Positions 1 through 11,500 of a DNA stretch of 30,332 bases are shown here, in pieces (the stretch's first letter is position 1; each line of letters opens with the position of its first letter). A model generated the notes under the pieces. The model worked only from the letters and a program-made list of their open reading frames with translations. It ran no database searches and had not been told where the DNA came from. The DNA comes from Baffinella frigidus. Lineage: Eukaryota; Cryptophyceae; Cryptomonadales; Baffinellaceae. The DNA lies in NCBI GenBank assembly GCA_026770585.1, contig MU646752.1, positions 255,212 through 285,543 of the forward strand, read 5' to 3'. Both the position numbers and the translations under genes were made by a program.

Positions 1-70
1 CTCTCTCTCTCCCTCCCTCCCTCCCTCCCTCCCGCCCTCTCCCTCTCTCTCTCGCTCTCTCTCTGAGCAG
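1..70. repeat. CT/CCCT microsatellite ending in a splice acceptor
   Basis: A run of CTCT and CCCT units leads directly into GAGCAG. It forms a natural polypyrimidine tract for the exon that starts at 71. Confidence 0.9.
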
Positions 71-3020
71 GTTTGCGGTGGAGAAGGAGAGTGACACATC
101 CGTGGACAACATCTACTACCAGCGCGACTACCTCTGCATCCTCCGCCACGCGGTACCCCCCACACCCCAGGTGTAAAGTTAGTTGTACAGTTGTGAAGTT
201 GTTCAGTTGTACAGTTGTGCAGTCGTGCAGTTGTACAGTTGTACAGTTGTACAGTGCTGCAGTCAGTTGTACAGTTGTACACTTAGTTGTACAGTTGTAC
301 AGTTGGTTGTACAGGTGTGCAGTTAGTTGTACAGGTGTACCGTTGGTTGTACAGTCGTATAGTTGGTTGTACAGTTGGTTGTGCAGTTAGTTGTACAGGT
401 GTACCGTTGGTTGTACAGTCGTATAGTTGGTTGTACAGTTGGCTGTACAGTTGTCAAGTTAGTTGTACATTGGTGCACCTCCGCCACGCGGTAGAGCCTC
501 TGATGGCCACACGAAAACAACGCATCTTTTGGCCGCACGAAAAGCGAAAATTCGCATCTGGTGCGAAAATTCGCATCTGTTCTGTTCCGAAAATTCGCAT
601 GTATTTGCCACACGAAAACAATGAAACCAATGTTGACCCGCTCTGCGCCCCACAGCCCCTGCATCCTCCTCCTCCCGGCCGGGCCCACGCACGAATCGCA
701 CACGGATAAAGTGCGTTTACTACTGCGGATCAAAACCAACATGGCCACCGTATTCCCTTCCTTGAAGGCCTTGCACAGTAAGTATTCCCTTTCGTGAAAA
801 AACCTTGCAGTATTCTCTTCCGTGAAGGCCTTGCACAGTAATTTCCGCGTTGCCACTCCGCTGTCACTCTTGTCTGCGGGGGAGATTCCCGCTTGTCCCC
901 TGAATCGCCCCCGCCGACAGGAGTGACGGAGCGCAGCACGGCGTAAGACCGCGCAGAGGCTCCGGCAAAAGAACACGACTTTCTTGTGAAGCAACACGCT
1001 GACCAGCGTGTAGAAAGCTCGTAGAAAGCTCTCGTAGAAAGCTCTACGTAGAAAGCTTGGGCGGCCCGAGGCGGGCCTGTCGGATCTCGGTCTGGCATAG
1101 GAGTGGTCCTTGTCTTACAAGGCTTTCACGGAAGAGAATACATGATGGGCATGTTGGTTTCGATCCAGAATCAACGCAATTCTGCTTCGAGAGGCGTGAG
1201 GGATGTTGAGCAAGCCACGACGCTGGTGACTTGGACAGGTAGCATGGGCAGCTTCGACTGTGGCTTGCAAGTGTGCACCGAGGGAGGGTGGCAAATCTCG
1301 TGAGAGATGAGCTGCAGTGCGTGGCTGAACAGTGGCCGAGATTTCGAGAATACATGATTGTACGAAATGTGGTACCAAGGGGCGTACGATGCTTCGAATC
1401 ATGATAATCTAAATTGGAACTTTCTGAATCTTGGAAATCGATTGGTACGCCCTCAGCCCTACGCCCTAAGCCATAAGCCATAAGCCCTAATACCGCCCTA
1501 AATGCCGCCCTCAGCCATCAGCCCTATGCCATAAGTCGTAAGCCATAAGCCATAAGCCACAAGCCACAAGCCATAAGCCATAAGCCCACGACCCTAAGTC
1601 ACTTAATATACCCTATACCCTAAACCCTCAACCATAGCTCCAAAATGTTACGTGCGGCCACCTCAGCGATCAAGATGGTCCCACAGCATGGACCTAAAAC
1701 CGGAAACCATTCAAAGTGAGAACTCAACTTCGACTCCAAATCCATGAAACCTGGACCCTGGACCCTGAATCCAGAACCTTGACATGTAAAACTGTATTTA
1801 CCTTGATAGTATTCACCTTGACTTTAGTATTGAGGATTCAGGGTTTAGTGTTCAAGGTTCAGGGTTCAGGATTTTGGGAAACCCTAAACCCTGAACCCTA
1901 ACCCCTAAACCCTAAACTCTGAACCCCAAACTCTAAACCCTCAACCCTAATCCCCAAACCCCAATCCCCAAACCCCAAGCCCTAAACCCTAAACCCTGGA
2001 CCCTGAACCCTAAGTCCTAAAATTAAACCCGAAACCACAAACTTCATACCCTAACCCCTAAACCCTAAACCCTGAACCTCAAACCCTAAACCTCAAACCC
2101 TGAACCCTAAACCCTGGACCCTAAACCCTAGGTCCTAAAACGTACACCCTGAACCCCAAACTCTATACCCTTAACCCTACACCCTAAACCCTGAACCTCA
2201 AACCCTAAACCTCAAACCCTAAACCCTAAACGCTAAACCCTAAACTTTACACCCTGAATCACACAACCTAAACCCTAAATCCAAAACTGTGTCAGAGCAT
2301 ACTGGGGCAACTAGCCCAGAACGCCCTCAGCAGGCCTGTCCGCGTCCCTGGAGTCCGAAGAGACGACGGTTTCGGTCTTGGGCGCGCGCACAGGAACGCC
2401 GAAGCAGGCCACTGGAAGCAATGTTCCAAGAGCAGCTGCAGCAGGGCAGAGGGAGATGCAGCAACGCGCCCTTCCACACACAAGATCAGAGCATGGGAAG
2501 TACTTTGATGAAGAGCTGCAGATCCCTCTCCCCACCTCCTAAATCCGGCCTCCCCTCGGTCTTAAACCTACATAGACCTGCCCCTTATGTCGACCCCGAA
2601 CAGAGTCTGGCAGAAAACCAAAGACAGGCACCAATAACCTGTTCTACAGAGTGTCTCGACAAACCCCACACCCTAAACCCTAAATCTAAAATCAGAACTC
2701 CTAAAGCCTAAACCCCAACTCCTCAAGCCTAAACCCCAACTCCTAAAGCCTAAACCTTTAGCCCTAAACAATGAAACCTGAAACCTAAACCCTGACCTCT
2801 AAACCCTAAAACCCCAAACCCAAAACCTTCAACCCTTAACCCCAAACCCTAAACCCCACGGGTAACTTTAGAACACATTTCATCATTCAATCCTCGACAT
2901 GCGTGACAAGACGCACAGGTGGACCTAGAGGTCTCCAAGACCCACGCGAAGCAGTACCGGGATGAGAAGTGGGCCCCGCCGACATTGCAAACGTTGCTCC
3001 TCACGGAACCCCAGGAGTGA
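71..3020 (+). CDS. 3' end of an unrecognised gene (exons 71-152 and 2919-3020)
   Basis: Two exons are supported. The exon at 71-152 follows a strong polypyrimidine tract and GAGCAG, reads FAVEKESDTSVDNIYYQRDY onward for 27 codons, and stops at GCG|GTACCC in phase 0. The exon at 2919-3020 follows GACGCACAG, starts in phase 0, reads VDLEVSKTHAKQYRDEKW onward and ends with TGA at 3018-3020. The phases match, so they can join directly across a 2.77 kb intron, or a further exon may lie near 2300-2560. The first exon of the gene lies left of the window. I do not recognise the family. The alternative frame at 71-152 is also open but has a less protein-like composition. Joining the two exons into one gene is inference. 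Confidence 0.5.
174..470. repeat. GTTGTACA minisatellite
   Basis: About 300 bp of degenerate 8- to 10-bp units (GTTGTACA, GTTGGTTGTACA, GGTGTACC) starts just after the donor of the exon at 71-152. Open frames through it are repeat artefacts. A 16-bp direct repeat of the exon end and donor (140-155 and 478-493) flanks it. Confidence 0.9.
727..1166. mobile_element. 440-bp segment bounded by imperfect inverted repeats
   Basis: The left arm (727-777, starting GGATCAAAACCAACATG) is repeated in inverse orientation at about 1116-1166, ending CATGTTGGTTTCGATCC. Inside the left arm a unit of about 31 bp (TATTCCCTTCCTTGAAGGCC type) is repeated three times at 750-846. A tandem CGTAGAAAGCT repeat lies at about 1008-1057. 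No coding capacity is seen, so this is a non-autonomous or decayed element. Confidence 0.5.
1445..2290. repeat. Degenerate CCCTAA/CCCTAAA repeats, C-rich on the + strand
   Basis: At 1445-1610 the variant is CCATAAGCCATAAGCC. From about 1880 to 2290 it is CCCTAAACCCTGAACC and similar telomere-type heptamers. The block lies in the intron or 3' region of the + strand gene. The sense strand carries the C-rich form. Confidence 0.85.
2290..2640. other. Non-repeat island with ambiguous open frames
   Basis: This GC-rich island sits inside the CCCTAAA blocks. All three + frames stay open for 120-250 bases, so no frame can be chosen. One frame carries a credible stretch (EHGKYFDEELQ) but lacks a clear donor. 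It may hold an internal exon of the gene at 71-3020, or be decayed sequence. Confidence 0.25.
2655..2865. repeat. CCCTAAA-type repeats
   Basis: Degenerate CCCTAAA, CCCCAACTCCTAAAGC and related units continue up to about 50 bp before the acceptor of the exon at 2919. The polarity is the same as in the block at 1445-2290. Confidence 0.85.
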
Positions 3021-3097
3021 CTTGCCAACCAAAGGGCCTCAATGGCTTCCACGGTGGGCCTGTCCCGCGTGAATTTCAGAGGGTAGATGGTGTCCGA

Positions 3098-4340
3098 AGG
3101 TCCTTTAGGTCCTTTAGGTTCTTCGAGTTCCCAACAAAGGCGGACACCGGAACTTGTTCTGCAGAAAAGCCATGCTTCCCCTCGGATCACATCGGCCACA
3201 CTCCGGTGCAGAGGATCGCGGCAGAAACCGGCTGAATGGTATCCTCATCGGGCATGTGACAACGTTCCACGACGGATTCTAAACACACACACACACCAGG
3301 ATAATTTTCAAGAAGCGCGCCGACGTACAGAATGTGCTCAGAATGTGCTTATTTTTTTCATTATTTCGTTTTATTTGAACAGGATGGTCGGTGTCAGCCC
3401 ATGCCATCAACAAACAAGGTCGGGACCGCCACTTGAACCACTGCCTACCCACGAATTGGAGTAGACGGGTAGCTCCGCCCTGCCTGCATCAAGGGGCCGC
3501 TCCCGATGGGGATCTAAACCCTGAACCCTGACCCCGAAACCCTACACCCCAAACCCTACACCCCACACTCTGAACCCTGAACCCTGTACTCTGTACTCTA
3601 AACTAGGTTCCGAGGTCGGCGCCATTGATATTAGGGTTTAGGGTTTAATAGGGCACCAGCCTGTGTTTGATACGCCTACAATGCCACATAGCGGGCTTCG
3701 AAGGGATTTCATGGGTCTAATCCTCAGCAACAAGACCTACGATCATACGGTAGGCAAATCCGTTTTTGCAACGTCCTTTAGGTCCTTGAGGTGTTAAATG
3801 CTCCCAACATATTCCAACGACACGCAGTTCCGTAGAAGGGTTCTGCAGACAAAGCATTTTTGCTTTCGGATCGCGTTTAGCTCTCCAGTGCAGAGGCTCG
3901 TGAACAGGGGATACAGGGTAGTTCTGTTGGGGTGGGTGAAGGTATGCGGTATCGCTCCCATGCTCACTTACACGCACCGAACCCAAGTCAGCCTCCTTTG
4001 AGGCTCATGGTTACGAATTACTACACATGGATATTCCGTCCTTTCCGTCCTTTAGGTCCTTGAGGTTCTTTTAACTCCCACCATAGGCGGACACCGGAAC
4101 TTGTTCTGCAGAAAAGCCATTTTAGGTCCTTTAGGTTTTAAATGCTCCCAACATATGCCAACGACACGCCCTTCCGTAGAAAGGACTGCAGAGAAAGCAA
4201 TTTCCATTAGGTCCTTTAGGTTCTTCGAGCTCCCAACATAGGCGGACACCGGAACTGGTTCTGTAGGAAGGCCATGCTTCCTTTCGGATCACATCAAGCC
4301 CCCCTGTACAGAGAATCGCGCGGCAGAACCGTCCTTTACC
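3098..4340. repeat. Dispersed repeat family (GGTCCTTTAGGTTC ... GGCGGACACCGGAAC), several copies
   Basis: Copies begin near 3098, 3771, 4036, 4119 and 4206. They share the order GGTCCTTTAGGTT, CTCCCAACATA, GGCGGACACCGGAAC, TTCTGCAG, then a CGGATCACATC segment and an end resembling GCAGAGG-CG-GGCAGAA. The last three copies are tandem and partly truncated. A further copy lies in a kinase-gene intron at about 16155. No terminal repeats or coding frame are evident. Confidence 0.8.
3516..3652. repeat. Short telomere-type repeats on both strands
   Basis: CCCTAAACCCTGA-like units occur at 3516-3600. At 3632-3652 a short stretch has the opposite orientation (TTAGGGTTTAGGGTTTA). It lies between the two + strand genes. 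Confidence 0.7.
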
Positions 4341-4858
4341 GGCTAAAGTGCATGGCACAGTCCCAAACCAGATCTTCACGGTCTTTTTTTTGCTGGAAGC
4401 CTGGGGGACCGGAGACCGGAGGCGAAAGCTTTCGCCTGCGAAACCGCTCTCGGTGTGCGCAAACTATCGAGCTGCCCCTCTTTGCTTGAGTGAGGTTGCT
4501 GCTGCGGTCGTGTGGGGGTGGGCAGGCGCTTGCCAGCTCCCGCAATTTACATGATCTTCACGCAGATCAGCCTCGGATCCGATAGAGCCAACCTGAGCCA
4601 AGTTCCCTGTTTTGCCCCATCGCTTGGAAAGTCCACCATCGTTTCACCCACGGCCCTCGTCCCTTGCTCGTCCACCCACCTCTTCCACCCAAAGTTTGTG
4701 GAAGAGGTTGAGGGAGCTTCCGGTTGAGCTGAGGGGCGGGGCGTGAGGTTCAGCAAACCACCCGCTGGGATGTATTCACAACGTCTTCAGTCGCTCTAAG
4801 AAGTATGGCGTGGGGAGCATGGTCTTGTCACTGAAAGGCTAATTAACCGCACTCTCAG
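4341..4858. other. Region upstream of the large kinase gene
   Basis: No repeat of the neighbouring families and no convincing exon is seen. It is the likely promoter/5' UTR region of the gene at 4876, or contains an unrecognised first exon, because a plausible acceptor (ACTCTCAG) ends at 4858. No TATA box can be claimed. Confidence 0.3.
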
Positions 4859-4875
4859 GTTCATTGGTCGTCAAC

Positions 4876-5598
4876 ATGTCCGTCCCTTCGAATCAGACGC
4901 TGATCCTGAAGGTGGGCTCCTCCATCGATGCGAATAGCGAACTCGGAGCGTGTGAATATCCAGATCGGGTTGGGTGTGTGGTGAGGAACATAAGCACGTT
5001 TCATGCTCCCACAGGGGTTCAAGGACCACGCAGACTACCGCAATGTGATTACTTTTCTCAAGGAGCTTGGCGTCATGGCTGGATGCATGTTCATCAACCC
5101 GTCGAGCATTGTCCCGGACGCATACAACAAGGTCGAGCCCCTGCCTCGCCCGATGCCGGGGCTTCTTGCGAGAAGGGCTCACGCTGAAACCGTGAAGAAC
5201 TGTAACTGCGAAACTGCAGCCGGACGGGCTCTGCACTCCACATGCGCGAAACCCGCCAGCTGTTGATGAATCTCTGTCTTCGCGCAGGATGATGGGGGCC
5301 AGATCGCCTATGTCAACTACCACTCCCCCGCGGCCGCGGCAAGGTCGCTCCAGAAGTGCCAGGTAGATCTACCAGCCCTCCCGTCTCTTTCGTCTTGAGC
5401 TCGTCGCATATGAGTGCATTCCAGAAACCCGACTGAATTTGTTGATGACGACTCTGTTGGTTCATGGATCACTGATACTGCCAACCCTCCAGCGCTACGC
5501 GGCTCAGCTCGACCAAGGCACAGCCAAGCAATATGGATTCCTCGCCCGGCTCACAGTCGGTTGCAAGGACAGAAACGTTACTGCGGCATCCGACTCAG
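4876..5598 (+). other. N-terminal region of the kinase gene (RRM-like pattern, weak)
   Basis: Exons 4876-4911, 5015-5131 and 5288-5362 join in phase 0. They read MSVPSNQTLILK, GFKDHADYRNVITFLKELGV onward, and DDGGQIAYVNYHSPAAAARS onward. A helix, a short strand, then GQIAYVNY followed by an Ala-rich helix resembles helix 1 to helix 2 of an RRM, with GQIAYVNY in the RNP1 place, but the aromatic positions are not canonical. The next exon starts at 5493 (RYAAQLDQGTAKQYGFLARL). It can end at ACA|GTCGGT (5555, phase 0) or at CAG|GTCTCG (5598, phase 1). Only the former fits the next exon. Confidence 0.45.
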
Positions 5599-8500
5599 GT
5601 CTCGGCCCCGCGAGTCTCTACCTGCAACCAGCCCCTTTGAGTGACGGCATTCGTTTGTGACCGTCCTGCTCGTTTACTGAGACTCTGTTCGCGGGGCGTT
5701 GAGCAGACGAGGGGGAGTCGCTCTGCGAGCACCTTGAGAGGTTGCTGCGTGGCGCGCCCGGTGGAATTGATGGTGTGCAGGTCTGATTCCGCCCAAATCC
5801 ACTCAAAATGCTACAGGGGACCGATAGCCCCGGATATCTGGTGTACCGTGTTCTAATTCCGGCCCCTTTTAGTCTTCTGTGTGTGGAATACCCCACCTCT
5901 GAGTACGAGTCCAGGAAATCCGTCCTTGAGAAGAGATGTTTGGTGAAAGGTTTTGTGTAGACAACGCTTCCGCGCCCCGATCCGGGAAACTAGGAGCATC
6001 CAATGGCTCCACGGTCAACCTGAAATTCAGGTTGTCATCTCCTGACTTTTCCTCATCACGGGCAAAAACAAGTTTTTGCTGACGAGAAAACCTATTTTGG
6101 GAGTACACGTACGTCTATTCACCTTCTTACAATGCATTTAGTCAAAGACTCTTGGAAGGACCGTAGGCTTCCGGATTTGGGCGCGGCTTCTGAGCCAGGT
6201 GGATCTAAATTTTCTTCACACCTCATTTGCATTTTCACGAGGAGGGACCGAAGTTGAGACGTGAACGAAGTGAACCCAACCTTATTCACGCCTTGCAGGT
6301 CGAGAGCATCGCCAGGGAGCGCGGGGAGTGGCAGGTTCTTGGCACCCCCACCCCCCCCACCTGAATCCCGACCCTGCTCGTTTTCACCCGCCTGTCAGGA
6401 TGCACTGTGCTCAACTTGACTCGATTCCTCTACCGTGAATGCTGCCAGCTGGTCTTTCACCAACCATCGGTGAAGGGTCTCCCCAGCTGTTTCCTTGACG
6501 AAGGGTCTTCTTTTCAGGACGAAGTCAACGACGCTGGCGGCGTCAAGACATTCGTGCAGGTACGCTAGAGCGGATTTCAGATCTGATGGTCACGAAAACA
6601 GTTCAACAATCGGACACGCGTTGACGATGCTGGTACAGCAACTTTGACTCTGGACAATTTGCATTTATTTGGAGGCTATTGCATCTGAAACTTGCTCTAC
6701 TTCCCAACACCATTATCCTTGAAACAAACAAATCCCGACCCCGCGATAAGTTCATTCGCACTCTCTTCCCCCCCGTCCGTGTGAGCTTTCCTTCGATGCT
6801 GTGGAGCCTCCCACTCAAATGACTACATGTAACACGTTTGAACCGGAACTGGAACCTTTTCTTTAATCTGTATTGGGAGTGGTCACGTACCTCCCCGGAT
6901 ATCCGGGGAAGACGTACCCCGTAGCCTTTTGAGCGGGTTAGTTGTGAAACTGAAACTTTTCGAAACTGACGAGCGCGAGATGCTTTGCAGGCACACTGTG
7001 CTGCAAGGCTTGAGTGGTACTTCAGCACGGTCCGCCTCCTCGCAACACCTTCCCAAAACCAGGTGCTTAATGTTTGGTGCTTGGTGCATGGTGCTTGGTT
7101 CCCACGGGTTGGTATAAAGCTTCGGGCGCATGAAACAGAGCGCGGGATTGCGTTATGTTGAGGATGAGCTAGTTCGGTCTCAACTACAGGGTGCAGGGCA
7201 TGCAGCACCGGCGTGTCGTGCAGGCATCACCGTAGTCTGAATCCTTCCGCGACAAATCCCAAAACTGAAATGAGACTTCCACGGCGGGTGACTGAACTGG
7301 GCAGGGTGTGTATCAACCGACGACTAAACTGGGTGCACTTTGTACCAGGAAAAGTATCAGATTGGTGAGCAGTGGTGGAAGTCTCTCTGAAATACTCCTT
7401 CGTACCTCGCGGCCTGGTGCAGGGGGCAGCAGGCGGGCAGCAGCGCGCCGCGACATCCGTCCCAGGTCTTGCCCCTGCGAGTCTATACCTGTAAACACCA
7501 CCTATGCAAGACGGCGTTCGTTTGTGACCATCTTTCGCGTTTACTGACACCCTGGATGTGGGGCGTTCAGAATCCGAAGCGGCGACGCTCTGCCAGCACC
7601 TTGAGGGGTTGCTGCGCGACACGCCTGGTGGCCTTCATGCCCCGCAGGTCTGATTCCGCACAAAAAACGACCCCCCCCGGAGCGCGAGTCCCACTCGAGG
7701 CTAGAAATGTGATCATTTTAAAACAGATCTTCTTTTACGAGTGATGAAAAAAAAGAGGTGTGTGGTAATTTTCACACAAATGGGGGCGTTTGGTCACGTA
7801 TCTGACATAAATCCGTCAGACACGTGACCAAGCCCGCCCGTGACTGGCACTAAATTTAACAACCTGACATTTAAAATAGTCCCATTTCTAGCCTCGAGTG
7901 GTCCAGGAGTAGCGTTCTCCAGAAGAGATTGGGCAGAAGTTTTGGGCAGACACCGCTTCTTCTGAGCCGTGTGAATCTCAATTTATTGTCCCACCTCATA
8001 TCAGCCCCCCCGAGGAGTGAACGAAGTGAAGCCCACCTTTCGCGCCTTGCAGGTCGGGTTCATCGCCAGGGAGCGCGGGGAGTGGCAGGTGCTGCGCAAA
8101 CGCACCCCTCCCACCTGAAACCCGACCCTGCATGTTCGTACCCGCCTGTCAGGATGCACTGTGCTCAACTTGTTTCGATTCCACTGCCGTGAATGCTGCC
8201 AGCTGGTCTTTCACCAACCATCGGTCAAGGGTCTCCCCAGCTGTTTCCTTGACGAAGGGTCTTCTTTTCAGGACGAAGTCAACGAAGCTGGCGGCGTCAA
8301 GAAATTCGTGCAGGTATGCCAGAGCGGATTTCGGATCTGATTGCCACGAAAACAGTTCAACAATGGTACACGTTGACGATGCTGACACTACAAAGTTGGC
8401 TCTAAATTATTTGGTGACCATTGGCTCAGAATCTCGCTCTCCATGCCAGAGCCCATGTCTGAACGTCACATCGCAACGTTTCGCTTTAAAAGTGTTTCGT

Positions 8501-11500
8501 GGTACAGGTTCTCACACTTTTGCGGTTCTGCGCTATTGACTTTTTGCGTGTTTCTCATACAATTATGTCACACATCTCACTAATCAACTTTAGGCAAATT
8601 ATCGCTGGTGACCTGGCGTGGACTGCCCAAAATTCTCCTTGCAAAGACCAAATTGCCACGAGACTGTGCAGGCGCATTCGCTTCCACCAGTCAGCTGTGA
8701 GCTTCCTCTGATGCAAGACAGCCTCATTCGGTGTCAAACTGAAACGTTTTAACACTGTGAGAGCGATGTTCCTTGCAGGACAACTGTGCTGGGAAGCTTG
8801 AGTGGTACCACGACGGGGGAAGCGACAAGATTCGCCTCGCAGCAACTTCCGAACCCGAGGTGCTTGGAGCTTGGTGCTCATTTTTCATGGGTTGATTGAT
8901 ACCAAGCCCCGGCTACAGGACATCGGTCTCTAGTTTTGTGTTATGTTGAGGATGAGATTAAGAGGTTGGGATGGTTCAATCTTACCGATAGGATGCAGGG
9001 AATGCAGCCCTAGCGTCGTCGAGGAATCACTGCAGACTGAATCCTTCCGCGACAAATCCCAAAACTGAAATGAGACTTCCACGGCGGGTGACTGAACTGG
9101 GCAGGGTGTGTATCAACCGATGACTAAACTGGGTGCACTTTGTACCAGGAAAAGTATCAGATTGGTGAGCAGTGGTGGAAGTCTCTCTGAAATACTCCTT
9201 CGTACCTCGCGGCCTGGTGCAGGGGGCAGCAGGCGGGCAGCAGCGCGCCGCGACATCCGTCCCAGGTCTTGCCCCTGCGAGTCTATACCTGTAAACACCA
9301 CCTATGCAAGACGGCGTTCGTTTGTGACCATCTTTCGCGTTTACTGACACCCTGGATGTGGGGCGTTCAGAATCCGAAGCGGCGACGCTCTGCCAGCACC
9401 TTGAGGGGTTGCTGCACAGCACGAACGACACCCGTGCATTCTATGCCACGCAGGTCTGATTCCGCCCCAGAACCCCCCCCCTGAGGCACGAGTCCAGGAG
9501 TACAGTTCTCCAGACGCTGTTTTTGGAAAACGTGGTGGACAGACACCGCTTCCACTTGAGGCTGGAACAGGGAGTGTTTTTGTGGGGTTCTTGAATGCAA
9601 ACCAGTCACAGGCGGGTTTGGGCACGTTATTGCTCGATATCGAGCAGTAACGTGACCAAACGCGACTATTTGTGTGAAAATTACTACACAGCGCCCCATT
9701 TGTAAAGGACCCCCGGGTCCAAAACAGACATTTCTAGCCTCAAGTGGTTCTTCTGAGCCGTGTGCATGTAAATGTATCTTTAAACCACATTCCCCCGAAG
9801 AGTGAACGAAGTTTAACCCTTTTATTTGCGCGTTGCAGGTCGGGGTTCTCGCCAGGGAGCGCAGGGAGTGGCAGGTGCTGGGCACCCCACCCCACTCTGC
9901 TCAACTTGTTTCCATTCTTCTGTCAGGATGCACTCTGCTCAACTTGTTTCAATTCTGCTGCCGGTCAAGGGTCTCCTCAGCTCTTTCCTTGACGAAGAGT
10001 CCTCTTTTCAGGACGAAGTAAAAGAAGCTGGTGGAATCAAGAAATTCGTGCAGGTATGCCAAAGCTGATTTCAGATCTGCTGGCCACGAAAACAGTTCAA
10101 CACGATGCTGGTTACACGTTGACGATGCTGGCACTACAACGTTGATCTTTGTGAATTTTGAATCATTTCTTCGATGACCATTAGACTGAAACTCGTTCTA
10201 CCTCCCGATATCCTCCTTGACAAGACCAAATGTCGACCCTGAGACAAGTGCATTCGCACTCTCTTCCCCCCGTCAGTGTGAGCCTGCCTTCGATGCAGGG
10301 GAACCTCGTTTGGAATGAAACTGAAACGTTTCGAAACTGACGAGCGCGGTTGTGCAGAACCGGTGTGCTGGGAAGCTTGAATGGCATCACGATGGGCCAC
10401 CGGATGGGGGGAGCGACCTGGTCTGCCTGGCGGAGTCTCCCGATGCATCGGGGGGCGCAGTGGAGGCGTCGTCCTTGTGCGTCGAGGCAGCCTCTCCGGA
10501 GGCGAGCGCCGAGGAGGGAGCAGCGGTCAGCGGCGAGGAGGGCGCGCTGGAGGCGTGGAGGGCTGGTGTTTGGACCTATCTCAATACGACTGGGCCGGTA
10601 CAGACCCTCAACACTTTCCCAAGCTTGACCCCTTTCCCCGAAAACTGGCTGCCTCCAATCCCAGCTCTGGGCTTTCTCGGTGTGTCTGGACACTTTTGGG
10701 ATCTCTTTGGCGACGTTTTGATTTGGTAGACTCTGAGCCAAGGCGCATGCCCTCAACGTTCAACCCACTCGCCAGGATTTCGCGGTGTCTCTCATCAAAA
10801 AGGTCCCGCATCCCCTCCAACACACCCTCAACCTCAGACCCATCTGCATCGTTGCGTGAGCCCGTTCCAGCTTTGAAACACTCCTTCTCCGCCCAAACAC
10901 ATTCATGCGATTAATTCGTGCCGCGGGCGTAGATTCCGCCGCCGGGGGGGAAAGCGAACTACTCCAGTGCATGGAAGCTGCTGCACTTCGATCCACAGAA
11001 GCGATTCTTTTTCGGGGAGGGGGGGCTCGTCAGTGCAAAAAACACCAAAAGCAGCAAGCGGAAGCTCCTCGGCAGAGGCGTGACCCCCGCCGAGGCGCCG
11101 TCCTCTTGCGGCGGAGGAGCGGCGAGAGGAAACGCAGCGCCCCCCTCCATCGCGCCGATCAGCACCCACCGTTTGGAGGAGCCTGTGGGGACAAACCCCT
11201 GGCTCCTCCAAGCTCCTGGCTCCTCCTGCAGGGGTCTTGAGGAGGACTACCGGCTGATGTTGCTGGCGTACCTGCGCGCGGTGGGCAGGCCAGTCGACAG
11301 GCGCCAGCCGGTGTTCTTGTCCGGGGATACCTTCTTCGGGGAAAAGCAACCCGGAGTCGTGTTTCTGGAACTCTACGTGGGGGCGATCGTTGTAGGGAAG
11401 GATGATCGCTTCATTAAGACTAAAGATGAGAGCGGCGTTCCGTGGCTGGCGGCAGCGGAACAGCAGGAGCCGATTTCTCCTCCCAGCGGCGCTGATCCTG

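Noticed and set aside
750-846. CRISPR-like array (three units of about 31 bp)
   Set aside because: The units are adjacent with no unique spacers, and the genome is eukaryotic.
323-997. 224-codon minus-strand open frame
   Set aside because: It runs through the GTTGTACA minisatellite and the inverted-repeat element; composition follows the repeats and there is no known motif.
2289-2711. 140-codon + strand open frame
   Set aside because: All three frames are open over much of it, the end is CCCTAAA repeat, and the Arg/Pro-rich product has no recognisable domain.
8151-8271. Open frame leading into exon B2 without a stop, also present in cassette 1
   Set aside because: In cassette 3 the matching stretch has a 34-bp deletion that would break the frame, and a strong acceptor (CTTTTCAG) stands before exon B, so it is intron.
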